Shown here: piece by piece, positions 1 to 5,841 of the stretch
How positions within the stretch are numbered: the stretch's first letter is position 1
Layout of the letters: the number at the start of each line of letters is the position of its first letter
Assembly: GCA_001919995.1 (NCBI GenBank)
Contig: MNIY01000143.1
Location: forward strand, 1-10,304
DNA from: Ktedonobacter sp. 13_1_20CM_4_53_11
Lineage (GTDB): Bacteria; Chloroflexota; Ktedonobacteria; Ktedonobacterales; Ktedonobacteraceae
Length of the DNA stretch: 10,304 nucleotides
Direction of reading: 5' to 3'
Program-made: the position numbers and the translations under genes
Notes under the pieces: model-generated
Told to the model about the DNA's origin: nothing
The model's input: only the letters and a program-made list of their open reading frames with translations
The model's database searches: none

Positions 1-653
1 TTCCTTGTCAGGGTCTGAGAAGAAATCAAATCCACCTGGGCCAGAAACGTCAATACCAGCGGAATCTCAAAGACAATGCCAAAGGCGAGCAAGAAAAACG
101 CAACAAAGGTAAAGTAACTGCCAGCCGTGATCAGCGCGGCAAAGCTATCCGAGGCAAACGTTATCAACCACTGTACAGGATATTGTAGGACAAAAAACCC
201 CACCGTAATACCTACTGCGCAGAGGATAAGCCCGGCGAATATGAAGGGTATAGCGTATTTCTTCTCTTTGGGCAGCAACCCCGGCGATATAAAGGCCCAG
301 GCCTGGTAGAGTACCACAGGTAGAGCCAGGATGAAGCCAACTGCGACAGAGATCATAAGAAAGACGGTAAAGCCTTCAGTAATTCCTGTCACAACAGGTT
401 TACCATGCGTCAGTGAGTCCGCCGCCATTTTCGGCAAAGGGAGCTCTAAAAGGGTAAGGATTGGTACCCGAAAGATAAAGGCGATAATGGAGCCAACCGC
501 GATAGCGATAATCGATTTTAAGATACGCCAGCGCAGCTCTTCCAGGTGTTCAACGAGGGTCATGGAAGAATCAAGGTCTTCCTCCTCGTCCTCTACGGGA
601 TCAGTATAGTTTGATTCCGGGATATCCTGCTCTTCTATTCTATTTGATGCCAT
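1..653 (-). CDS. tatC: Sec-independent protein translocase subunit TatC (3' end cut off by window)
   Basis: TatC is the multispanning inner-membrane receptor of the twin-arginine pathway; it binds the RR signal peptide and recruits TatA to move folded proteins across the membrane. The 217 visible residues start with an acidic cytoplasmic stretch (about 1-30) and then the family signature HLEELR at 36-41. Hydrophobic spans lie near 45-61, 95-117, 135-156 and 180-212. FISPGL at 121-126 with a following conserved Glu (130), and FGIVFEIPL near 201-209, are typical TatC motifs. The ATG at 653 has GGAG about eight bases upstream. Roughly 30-40 residues, probably the last one or two helices, are missing past base 1. 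It lies 33 bases downstream of tatA and is presumably cotranscribed with it. Identity is secure. Confidence 0.96.
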   Translation of the reverse strand, partial: MASNRIEEQDIPESNYTDPVEDEEEDLDSSMTLVEHLEELRWRILKSIIAIAVGSIIAFIFRVPILTLLELPLPKMAADSLTHGKPVVTGITEGFTVFLMISVAVGFILALPVVLYQAWAFISPGLLPKEKKYAIPFIFAGLILCAVGITVGFFVLQYPVQWLITFASDSFAALITAGSYFTFVAFFLLAFGIVFEIPLVLTFLAQVDLISSQTLTR

Positions 654-686
654 AATTCTACTCCAAGCAGGGGGATACAGTGAAAA

Positions 687-998
687 CTACTCACGGGTTG
701 CTTCAGGAGTGCTGACTTCACTGCGGCTCACTTCGCTCTGAACAGGTTTAGCCTGCAGATCCTGGTGATCAACGCTGGCACTTTGACTGGGAAGTTCGCG
801 CTGCTGTGCCTCAACATGGGGGACTTTGGGTTCATCCTCGTGATCTTCTTTTGGTTGAGACAACTCTGACATACCCTTGCGAAATTCTCTAATGCCTTTG
901 CCAATGGATGAACCCATCTCCGGCAACTTTTTGGGGCCAAACACGAGCAAGGCAATGACAAGGACGATAATCAAATCTGGCCAATGTAATCCTGGCAT
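687..998 (-). CDS. tatA: Twin-arginine translocase subunit TatA/TatB family
   Basis: Pore-forming or coupling component of the Tat translocase. The 103 residues show the standard layout: a short N-terminus, one membrane helix at about 8-20 ([12 protein letters not shown]), the hinge FGPKKLPE at 20-27, an amphipathic helix at about 28-46 ([17 protein letters not shown]), and then a polar tail rich in Glu, Ser and Pro that is likely disordered. The hinge lacks the Glu-rich start typical of proteobacterial TatB, so TatA is the better name. With only one TatA-type gene beside tatC this looks like a minimal TatAC system, unless another copy lies elsewhere. The ATG at 998 follows AAAGGA by nine bases. 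I see no convincing -10/-35 in 1000-1157. Confidence 0.93.
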   Translation of the reverse strand: MPGLHWPDLIIVLVIALLVFGPKKLPEMGSSIGKGIREFRKGMSELSQPKEDHEDEPKVPHVEAQQRELPSQSASVDHQDLQAKPVQSEVSRSEVSTPEATRE

Positions 999-1157
999 AG
1001 TTAGGTATCCTTTCTTAACTTACGTATGGTTACTTTGTGTATATCAATTGTTAACACTACTTAGCACTACGTTGAATGTACAATGAGGGATGATTGCGAA
1101 TAGCCTGGATAGGCTGGATGACCTGACCTGGCGCCACTAGTGGATGCCAGTCCGGCA
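999..1157. other. Intergenic region with clustered short palindromes between the sigma locus and tatA
   Basis: The gap between the small basic gene and tatA holds the SD of tatA and a run of self-complementary words: GGCGCC (1130-1135), CCACTAGTGG (1134-1143) and GATGCC-N5-GGCATC (1143-1159). The last one overlaps the stop codon of the upstream gene. In minus-strand RNA these could fold into a double hairpin that ends or slows transcription of the sigma unit, but no U-tract follows. TGTTAACA (near 1048-1055) is another 8-bp palindrome. No promoter close to consensus is visible for tatA, so it may be read from upstream or by an alternative sigma factor. Confidence 0.35.
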
Positions 1158-1460
1158 TCATGGCAAAACTGGTTGGGTAGTATCTTGTCCGATCAGCGTC
1201 GCCTCAAGTACCTGCAAACCTTCCAGGCCTGTGCTCAATAAGTCCAGTCCCGTCTTACTTGCACCTCGAGCTACTAACCTTATGGCTTGTCGTCTGCTCA
1301 CCCGCTTGTGTTGCAAACGTGCCGCAGCCAGTTGAGCTTTACGTGATTCTTCAGCCTTGTAATGAACAGAGGCACGCAACTTTTCTTCCAAACCGGCAGG
1401 AACACTGGCTGCGTTACCATAATGGCGTAACAGCAGGGTTTCGATCGAATTGCTCTCCAT
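1158..1460 (-). CDS. Small basic protein in the anti-sigma position, overlapping the ECF sigma gene
   Basis: A 100-residue protein starting MESNSIETLLLRHYGNAAS. The ATG at 1460 has GGAG five bases upstream and lies inside the last 47 bases of the sigma gene in another frame, which points to translational coupling. It has two parts: an N-terminal helix-forming half (about 1-50) with a Lys/Glu/Arg-rich stretch, and a basic segment HKRVSRR (51-57) leading into an amphipathic, Gly/Leu-rich C-terminus. It has no Cys, so it is not a zinc-binding ZAS-type (HxxxCxxC) anti-sigma factor, and no clear membrane helix. Its place directly after the sigma gene suggests a partner or regulator of it, but this is inference from position only. 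The same frame stays open upstream to 1802, but that extension lacks family-like character and overlaps sigma region 4. Confidence 0.6.
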   Translation of the reverse strand: MESNSIETLLLRHYGNAASVPAGLEEKLRASVHYKAEESRKAQLAAARLQHKRVSRRQAIRLVARGASKTGLDLLSTGLEGLQVLEATLIGQDTTQPVLP

Positions 1461-2217
1461 AACTTCTCCGAGAAAGTGAGGAAGGTGCATCGAGCAGGTC
1501 TTCTTCCTGAAGCGTTCCCCGGCTCTCGACACGTCCCTCGTGGTTTTCATCGACGCCGGCCTGCCGCTGCTTGATATCGGTAGTTGTGGCAGGCATACCA
1601 TGGTCGGTAATTTGTTCACCATTTTCCAGTGCATACAATTGTTGAAATTGTTTCCGAGCTCGAGCGAGACGTTGGCGAACAGCAGCTTCCTGCAGATCGA
1701 GCATCCGTGCAATTTCGCTGGATGAGAAAGTGCCAACGATCGAGAGGAGCAGGCACTCGCGCAGCGTTTCTGGCAGTTGTGCCATTGTACGTTGCACTGC
1801 ATCGCGCTCCGCGATCATGTCAGCTGGATCGTCTCCTCCTGTCACTCCGTAGCCAGGTGGCTGCACCGGGGCTGCTTGCTCGTTCAGCGTATCTGTTGCT
1901 GTGTCGTAGGCTTCCTCTGTTGTTCGATTGCCTTTCTGCATACGCGAGAAAGGAATAAAACGGAAAAGTCCTTGCCGTCGACGCTGCATCCGCACAGTGT
2001 TGAGCGCAATACGCATCAACCAGGCTTTTTCGTGAAATTGGGTACCGCTCACGGAACGAGCGGCGTCGATAGATTTCAAGGCCTGGTGAAAAGTGTCCTG
2101 CGTGAGATCCTGGCTTTCTTCCCAATCGCCGGTCATACCATAGATAGTGTGGAAGACCAATCTCCCATATTTATGAATGAGTTCTTCTACCGCCTTGTCG
2201 GCGGGTATCATATCCAC
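1414..2217 (-). CDS. ECF-type RNA polymerase sigma factor with C-terminal extension
   Basis: A sigma-70 family factor of the extracytoplasmic-function type; it would direct core RNA polymerase to a small regulon. Region 2 covers about 8-82, with DLTQDTF at 37-43 and the DNA-melting/-10 reading helix AWLMRIALNTVRMQRRR at 65-81. A low-complexity linker (about 83-135) follows, then region 4 at about 138-195 with the helix-turn-helix SSSEIARMLDLQEAAVRQRL that reads the -35 element. The domain normally ends here; this protein continues about 65 residues (GEQITD... to TPLW), acidic and probably unstructured. The start is GTG at 2217 with a weak AAGAG seven bases before it; an in-frame ATG at 2211 has no SD. 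Its targets, and whether it is autoregulated, cannot be told from the window. Confidence 0.92.
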   Translation of the reverse strand: MDMIPADKAVEELIHKYGRLVFHTIYGMTGDWEESQDLTQDTFHQALKSIDAARSVSGTQFHEKAWLMRIALNTVRMQRRRQGLFRFIPFSRMQKGNRTTEEAYDTATDTLNEQAAPVQPPGYGVTGGDDPADMIAERDAVQRTMAQLPETLRECLLLSIVGTFSSSEIARMLDLQEAAVRQRLARARKQFQQLYALENGEQITDHGMPATTTDIKQRQAGVDENHEGRVESRGTLQEEDLLDAPSSLSRRSYGEQFDRNPAVTPLW

Positions 2218-2307
2218 AACAACACTCTTTTTCGCGTTTCAATTACGCGTTACAGTAATGTAGATGCATGAGAAAGGTGAAATGTGACATCAAATTGCCA
2301 GAAGAAA

Positions 2308-2373
2308 GAAAATTGGATAATTGGGCATGTTGTCTCTCAGTAAAGAGGCAGGGCGTCCAATCATCCAATTTTC
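2308..2373 (-). terminator. Long AT-rich hairpin directly after acpP, probable terminator
   Basis: Arms GAAAATTGGAT(A/G)ATTGG (2308-2324 and 2357-2373) pair over 17 positions with one mismatch, and can extend inward by G-T and C-G pairs. The loop is about 28-32 bases and contains a small CTCT/AGAG inner stem. In minus-strand RNA the stem begins three bases after the acpP stop and is followed by a U-rich run (TTTCTTTCTTC on the minus strand). That fits a factor-independent terminator for the YqhY-nusB-acpP unit, although the stem is AT-rich. A short MITE-like repeat is the alternative. Confidence 0.6.
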
Positions 2374-2376
2374 AAA

Positions 2377-2613
2377 TTACCGCAAGTGTTCTTCTATGTA
2401 GTCCTCGGCCTCCTGGACCGTTGTGATCTTCTCCGCATCTTCGTCTGAAATTTGGAGTTTGAACTCTTCTTCCAGAGACATGATAAGCTCAACTAGATCA
2501 AGTGAGTCGGCATTGAGGTCCTCGACAAAAGATGCACCAGGAACAACCTCACTTTCGTCAACACCGAGTTGGTCGACGATGATCTTTTTGAGTCTTTCAG
2601 AGACGGTTGCCAT
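2377..2613 (-). CDS. acpP: Acyl carrier protein
   Basis: The cytoplasmic carrier that holds growing acyl chains as thioesters on 4'-phosphopantetheine during type II fatty acid synthesis. The 78-residue acidic protein has the four-helix ACP pattern and the attachment motif [14 protein letters not shown]; the modified Ser is residue 37. The length is normal for the family. Two ATGs stand in tandem (2616 and 2613). GAGGTG of the nusB end serves as SD and lies at a better distance (about seven bases) from the second, so I start there; the first would add one Met. The nusB stop overlaps this start (ATGATG/TGA), so the two are translationally coupled. In many bacteria rnc follows acpP; here a hairpin and an unrelated sigma gene follow. 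Confidence 0.97.
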   Translation of the reverse strand: MATVSERLKKIIVDQLGVDESEVVPGASFVEDLNADSLDLVELIMSLEEEFKLQISDEDAEKITTVQEAEDYIEEHLR

Positions 2614-3059
2614 CATTTCACCTCGCTTTCAGCTTTTGGGGTGGGCTGTTGTTGTGCCCGATTAAATATTGTGCCGAGAACGCCATTAATAAATCTGCTG
2701 GAAGTGTCACTGCCAAATTGTTTGGCGAGTTCCACTGCTTCGTTAATGGCGGCCTTAGCTGGTACCGTATTATTGAACAGAATCTCGTAGATTGCAAGTC
2801 TAAGGATGTTTTTGTCAATTCTGGCCATTTGTTGTAAGGGCCATTCGCGTGCAGCGCTCTGAATATGAGCATCGATATCAGCAAGATGGTCATAGACACC
2901 TATAACTAATTCGCTGGCGTACTCCGCCACCTTTGGCTGCAAATGGCGATCTTCGACATGACGCTGCAAGACCTCCGCGGGGGTATGTTGGGCGGTATCG
3001 TATTCGTAGAGTGTTTGCAGGGCGATCATCCGAGCTTGCCTGCGTATTCCTATAGGCAT
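2613..3059 (-). CDS. nusB: Transcription antitermination factor NusB
   Basis: NusB binds boxA RNA with NusE (ribosomal protein S10) and keeps RNA polymerase reading through rRNA operons. The 148 residues match the all-helical NusB family in length and pattern: an N-terminal [16 protein letters not shown] helix, where Arg and aromatic residues contact boxA, and the C-terminal signature with [16 protein letters not shown] (about 96-111), [18 protein letters not shown] and [12 protein letters not shown]. The ATG at 3059 has an AGGA about four bases upstream. The TGA overlaps the acpP start. Position after an Asp23/YqhY gene resembles the yqhY-nusB arrangement of Firmicutes. Transcription presumably comes from the promoter at 3585-3613. 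Confidence 0.96.
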   Translation of the reverse strand: MPIGIRRQARMIALQTLYEYDTAQHTPAEVLQRHVEDRHLQPKVAEYASELVIGVYDHLADIDAHIQSAAREWPLQQMARIDKNILRLAIYEILFNNTVPAKAAINEAVELAKQFGSDTSSRFINGVLGTIFNRAQQQPTPKAESEVK

Positions 3060-3151
3060 AGTATCCTCGCATAGTTGCTAGCTATGTTGGCTGCGCGTAA
3101 GTTTAGCTTTTATAGAACGATGTATTTCTGTACTTGTAGTAGTCCGATGCA

Positions 3152-3484
3152 CTACGCGACATCTTGTATGTAAACATTGACCTCGCGTACATGCATGCCA
3201 ACCATGTGCTCAAGTGCCGCGGCAACCTCTTCCTGGACGGCGGAGCCAACATCGACGATGTTGACATCATTTGCTACGACAATGTAGAGGTCGGTAGTTA
3301 CGGTATTATCCTTAACCGTCAAGGTTACACCCTGCCTGGGAACTTCACGGCCAAGAAAGCGAGACCACTGATCACTCACCTGGGCCATACGTATGACGCC
3401 AGGAACCTGTAGTGCCGCATTGATAACGATGGTTGTTAACACTTGGCGCGCAACACGTACAACTCCTAGCGATTCAGCTACCAT
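3152..3484 (-). CDS. Asp23/Gls24 (DUF322, YqhY/YloU-like) family protein
   Basis: A 110-residue Asp23/Gls24 family protein. Visible family features are the start SLGVVRVARQVLTTIVINAALQVPGV, the strand TDLYIVVANDVNIVDVGSAVQEEV, and the end VGMHVREVNVYIQDVA, which gives the alternating helix/strand pattern of the domain. Known relatives are Bacillus YqhY, tied to acetyl-CoA carboxylase control, and staphylococcal Asp23, a membrane-associated envelope stress protein. Its position just ahead of nusB and acpP and after fabD favours the YqhY-like, fatty-acid-linked role. The upstream ATG at 3493 directly abuts the SD AGAAGGAG with no spacer, so the ATG at 3484, nine bases after GGAG, is the likely start. 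Confidence 0.87.
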   Translation of the reverse strand: MVAESLGVVRVARQVLTTIVINAALQVPGVIRMAQVSDQWSRFLGREVPRQGVTLTVKDNTVTTDLYIVVANDVNIVDVGSAVQEEVAAALEHMVGMHVREVNVYIQDVA

Positions 3485-3501
3485 TGAGAGCATCTCCTTC
3501 T

Positions 3502-3520
3502 GAGTGAACTATGGTCACTC
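3502..3520. promoter_or_regulatory. Small inverted repeat in the leader of the Asp23-nusB-acpP unit
   Basis: GAGTGA-N7-TCACTC is a perfect 6-bp dyad placed just upstream of the SD (AGAAGGAG, near 3492-3499). In the leader RNA it would form a short hairpin beside the ribosome site; as DNA it could be a repressor site downstream of the start point. The short arms mean chance is a real alternative. Confidence 0.3.
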
Positions 3521-3584
3521 CTTCCTTCATGCTGAAAAACTAAACGATGATGTAGCTTGTTGTACGCCTGAGTGCCTTACTGCA

Positions 3585-3613
3585 AAGATATGCGCTTTTC
3601 AAGTCTCTGTCAA
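3585..3613 (-). promoter_or_regulatory. Housekeeping promoter for Asp23-nusB-acpP
   Basis: On the minus strand TTGACA (3613-3608) is followed after exactly 17 bases by TATCTT (3590-3585). The -35 is perfect and the -10 matches four of six. The start of transcription would be near 3578, leaving a leader of about 95 bases that contains the 3502-3520 dyad. This makes the Asp23-nusB-acpP unit independent of fabD readthrough. Confidence 0.75.
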
Positions 3614-3642
3614 GTATATTATCCACATCTGTTTACTTATTG

Positions 3643-3660
3643 GTAGTAAGGTAATACTAC
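3643..3660. promoter_or_regulatory. Operator-like inverted repeat upstream of the Asp23-nusB-acpP promoter
   Basis: GTAGTA-N6-TACTAC is a perfect 6-bp dyad centred about 40 bases upstream of the -35 at 3608-3613. The half-site spacing is close to one DNA turn, as for a dimeric regulator. It lies between fabD and the YqhY-like gene, so a lipid-responsive regulator is a reasonable guess. No U-tract follows on either strand, which argues against a terminator of fabD. Confidence 0.35.
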
Positions 3661-3716
3661 AGGAAGGTTGCAGAACACGCTTAGATCGAACGATGATGCC
3701 GGGTGTATTGACTGTA

Positions 3717-4760
3717 TTATACCTCAGGTACAAGACCCATTTCACGCATCATCGTCGCAGTTTTTTCGATGTCTGACGCGCTACTAATATTAATGGTGAT
3801 GATACCTTTTATAATCCGTTTGACCATACCTGTTAATGCCTGGCCGGGTCCAATTTCAATAAAGATGGTAACGCCGGTACTGGCCAGGAATTCAATCGTG
3901 CGAATCCACTGTACAGGCGATGCTATTTGTTGGGCAAGTTCTTCGCGTAATGCCTGCGCATTAGTGAGCGGGTCGGCATGGATATTTCCGATGATCGGGA
4001 TTGTTGCATCCTGTATCGGAGTTGAACGAATGGCTTGTGCCAGCCCGATAGCCGCTGGTTCCATAACGGGCGAGTGAAATGCTCCACTTACCGGGAGTGG
4101 TATGACGCGTTTTGCTCCCTTCTTTTTCGCCAGCTCTATCGCCACGTTCAGGGCATATTCTTCACCTGAGATAACAATTTGCCCAGGTGCGTTGTAGTTT
4201 GCTACTATGACTTTTCCCAGTCCTGGATGTGATGCCTGGTCATGGCGATCGGTCGAGTAATGAGCAAGAGCTTGATTTGTGGCTTCCTGACAGATTGCTT
4301 GCAAAGATTCCGCATCCAAGCCAATGATGGCTACCATTCCTCCGTGACAAACTACTCCCTCGTGATGCATTAAGCGACCTCGTTCGCGTACCAGGAGCGC
4401 GGCACTCTTGAGATCAAGGGCAGCAGAAGCTACCAGGGCCGCAATTTCACCGACGCTATGTCCCGCGGTAAAGCTGGGAGCAAGTGGGTAAGACCAGGAA
4501 AAGTTGTGTGGGGAGAGAGCTTCTTGAAATGCGGCTAAAAGAGCAAGACTAACAGTCACAATAGCAGGCTGGGCATTAATTGTTTCGCGCAACCTGTCTT
4601 CAGGACCCTGGAAACAGAGCGAACTGAGAGGGAAGCCCAATGCTTCATCTACCGTCTCGAAGACCTGCCGCGCAGCAGTTGATGTCGTAAAAACATCAGC
4701 ACCCATACCTACAGATTGGCTGCCTTGCCCTGGAAAAAGAAAAGCGACTTGTGTCGACAT
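3717..4760 (-). CDS. fabD: Malonyl-CoA:ACP transacylase FabD
   Basis: Transfers malonyl from CoA to ACP, supplying the two-carbon donor for fatty acid chain extension in the cytoplasm. The 347-residue protein has the opening FLFPGQGSQ, the nucleophile elbow GHSVGE with catalytic Ser102, the substrate-carboxylate Arg in RERGRLM (about 127), and the catalytic His in GAFHSP (229). Between CQEA and VIVANYN (about residues 159-182) lie some 19 more residues than in E. coli FabD, in the small ferredoxin-like subdomain region. Start is GTG at 4763 or ATG at 4760; the SD is weak (AAGAG) and the ATG is preferred by codon type. It follows rpmF after a 74-base gap with a hairpin; plsX and fabH, often between these genes, are absent. 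Confidence 0.97.
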   Translation of the reverse strand: MSTQVAFLFPGQGSQSVGMGADVFTTSTAARQVFETVDEALGFPLSSLCFQGPEDRLRETINAQPAIVTVSLALLAAFQEALSPHNFSWSYPLAPSFTAGHSVGEIAALVASAALDLKSAALLVRERGRLMHHEGVVCHGGMVAIIGLDAESLQAICQEATNQALAHYSTDRHDQASHPGLGKVIVANYNAPGQIVISGEEYALNVAIELAKKKGAKRVIPLPVSGAFHSPVMEPAAIGLAQAIRSTPIQDATIPIIGNIHADPLTNAQALREELAQQIASPVQWIRTIEFLASTGVTIFIEIGPGQALTGMVKRIIKGIITINISSASDIEKTATMMREMGLVPEV

Positions 4761-4783
4761 CACACTTTACTCTTTATGAAGTT

Positions 4784-4826
4784 TGAAGGGACAGCAGGTG
4801 AAAAGAAATTCCCTGCTGTCCCTTTA
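4784..4826 (-). terminator. Intercistronic 13-bp hairpin between rpmF and fabD (attenuator or processing site)
   Basis: AAGGGACAGCAGG (4786-4798) and CCTGCTGTCCCTT (4812-4824) are perfectly complementary, with one wobble and one further pair outside and a 13-base loop. In minus-strand RNA it begins nine bases after the rpmF stop and is followed by CAAACTTC rather than a U-tract. A full terminator is therefore unlikely; partial attenuation or protection of the rpmF 3' end, with reduced fabD expression, fits better. Confidence 0.65.
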
Positions 4827-4834
4827 CAGGTCTA

Positions 4835-5026
4835 TTAACTTTTCTTTGTGCGGGGCAAAAAAACCTGACGGCCACGGTACATGCCGCAGTTAGGGCAGGC
4901 ATGGTGCGAAAGTCGCGGTTTTTTGCAATTCGGGCAGGCAACAAGTTGTGGCAATTTCAATGCTTGATGTGCACGTCGATCGCCCTGGCGTGCATGTGAC
5001 GTTCGTTGTTTTGGTAACGCTCCCAT
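4835..5026 (-). CDS. rpmF: 50S ribosomal protein bL32
   Basis: Component of the large ribosomal subunit near the exit-tunnel side. The 63 residues are highly basic and carry the zinc-ribbon form of bL32: CPNC (31-34) and CPNC (44-47), so this is the C+ paralogue type that binds Zn. The N-terminus MGALPKQRTSHARQGDRRAH is typical of the family (basic, with SxxRxxxRRAH). The ATG at 5026 has a strong GGAGGA eight bases upstream, as expected for a highly expressed ribosomal gene. It follows yceD by 70 bases, the widely conserved yceD-rpmF pairing, and is presumably read from the promoter at 5730-5758. Confidence 0.97.
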   Translation of the reverse strand: MGALPKQRTSHARQGDRRAHQALKLPQLVACPNCKKPRLSHHACPNCGMYRGRQVFLPRTKKS

Positions 5027-5096
5027 AGAATTTTTCCTCCTTTTCCACCAGTATACCCTCCCGAATAAAGATCAGGCAGATCTACTTGTGTGATGA

Positions 5097-5624
5097 TTAC
5101 TCTGAACCGTTTTGTAATAATTTTTCAAGTATGCTAAAGCGAGTGTCAACTTCTGGCTTGCAATCGCAGGGGCCAAGATTGAGATCATGTCCGCATTGAG
5201 GACAGAGACCCGCGCAATCTTCGCGGCACAGAGTTACCATCGGAATTGCAGTAAGTACATTTTGTCGTATTGCCTCGGTCAAATCAACTATATGGTGATC
5301 GTCGATGGGGAAGATCTCTTCCTCGTCTATAGGAGGCAATGCTAAACCAGTCACCACGTCAACTGTTGGATAAAATTGCTCGATAAAGGTAACATGCATG
5401 GGTTGCTCGAACGTCGTCAAACAACGGTCGCATGAAAGTTCAAGTACCAAATCCACCCAACCGTCGATGAGTAAACCCTGGTTGGTGCGGCGAATGCGCA
5501 CATGACCATCAAGCGGGCCGACGACTTTGAGATCTTCATCAAGCTGGACATCTTCTTCATGAAGAGGATACTCGAGCGTTGTCCCGACAGAGGCCTTCAT
5601 AAGCTGCGCCACATTATACAGCAT
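5097..5624 (-). CDS. YceD/DUF177 family protein
   Basis: Member of the YceD (DUF177) family, almost always next to rpmF and linked to 23S rRNA accumulation in bacteria and plastids; exact chemistry is not established. The 175 residues show the SCDRCL pair (Cys65, Cys68) after a beta-rich half, the variable acidic middle IDEEEIFPIDD, the family helix DLTEAIRQNVLTAIP, and a Cys-rich end LCREDCAGLCPQCGHDLN (Cys133, 137, 141, 144) followed by CDC (153, 155), likely metal-binding. The frame is open with ATGs at 5657 and 5645, but neither has an SD; the ATG at 5624 follows AAGGGA by about ten bases and gives the usual short family N-terminus, so I start there. Confidence 0.9.
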   Translation of the reverse strand: MLYNVAQLMKASVGTTLEYPLHEEDVQLDEDLKVVGPLDGHVRIRRTNQGLLIDGWVDLVLELSCDRCLTTFEQPMHVTFIEQFYPTVDVVTGLALPPIDEEEIFPIDDHHIVDLTEAIRQNVLTAIPMVTLCREDCAGLCPQCGHDLNLGPCDCKPEVDTRFSILEKLLQNGSE

Positions 5625-5729
5625 AGTATCTATTTCCCTTCCCATTGAGAGTAACATTGAGCTGGTAGATAAAATAAGCTATAGTATAACCTTGATCGTC
5701 GATACTGTGCTTCTTTGTGGTGCTCGTTT

Positions 5730-5758
5730 ATTATAGACAAGCATGACAAGAGTGTCAA
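5730..5758 (-). promoter_or_regulatory. Perfect-consensus sigma-70 promoter for yceD-rpmF-fabD
   Basis: On the minus strand TTGACA (5758-5753), exactly 17 bases, then TATAAT (5735-5730): every consensus base is present. The start would lie near 5723, giving a leader of about 100 bases before yceD. Such a strong promoter matches the demand for ribosomal protein bL32 and separates this unit from the SepIVA-like gene upstream. Confidence 0.88.
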
Positions 5759-5841
5759 GCCCTACAAGCAAGGAGTGCTATGCTATATTGGCGGGAGTCC
5801 CATGGATCTAGGGTCGCGCGTAAAATGTGCCTGGGAGCGTG

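Noticed and set aside
1276..1299. SRRQAIRL in the small basic protein as a Tat signal motif, tempting because tatAC is next door
   Set aside because: The motif lies near residue 55 rather than at the N-terminus, and no continuous hydrophobic core or cleavage site follows.
1158..1802. 214-residue minus-strand frame that includes the small basic protein
   Set aside because: Its first 114 residues overlap sigma region 4 in another frame, are Cys-rich and without family character, and lack an SD; the internal ATG at 1460 has a good SD.
3504..3776. 90-residue plus-strand frame in the fabD-Asp23 gap
   Set aside because: It has no SD, overlaps the promoter and the fabD 3' end, and the gap is explained by regulatory elements.
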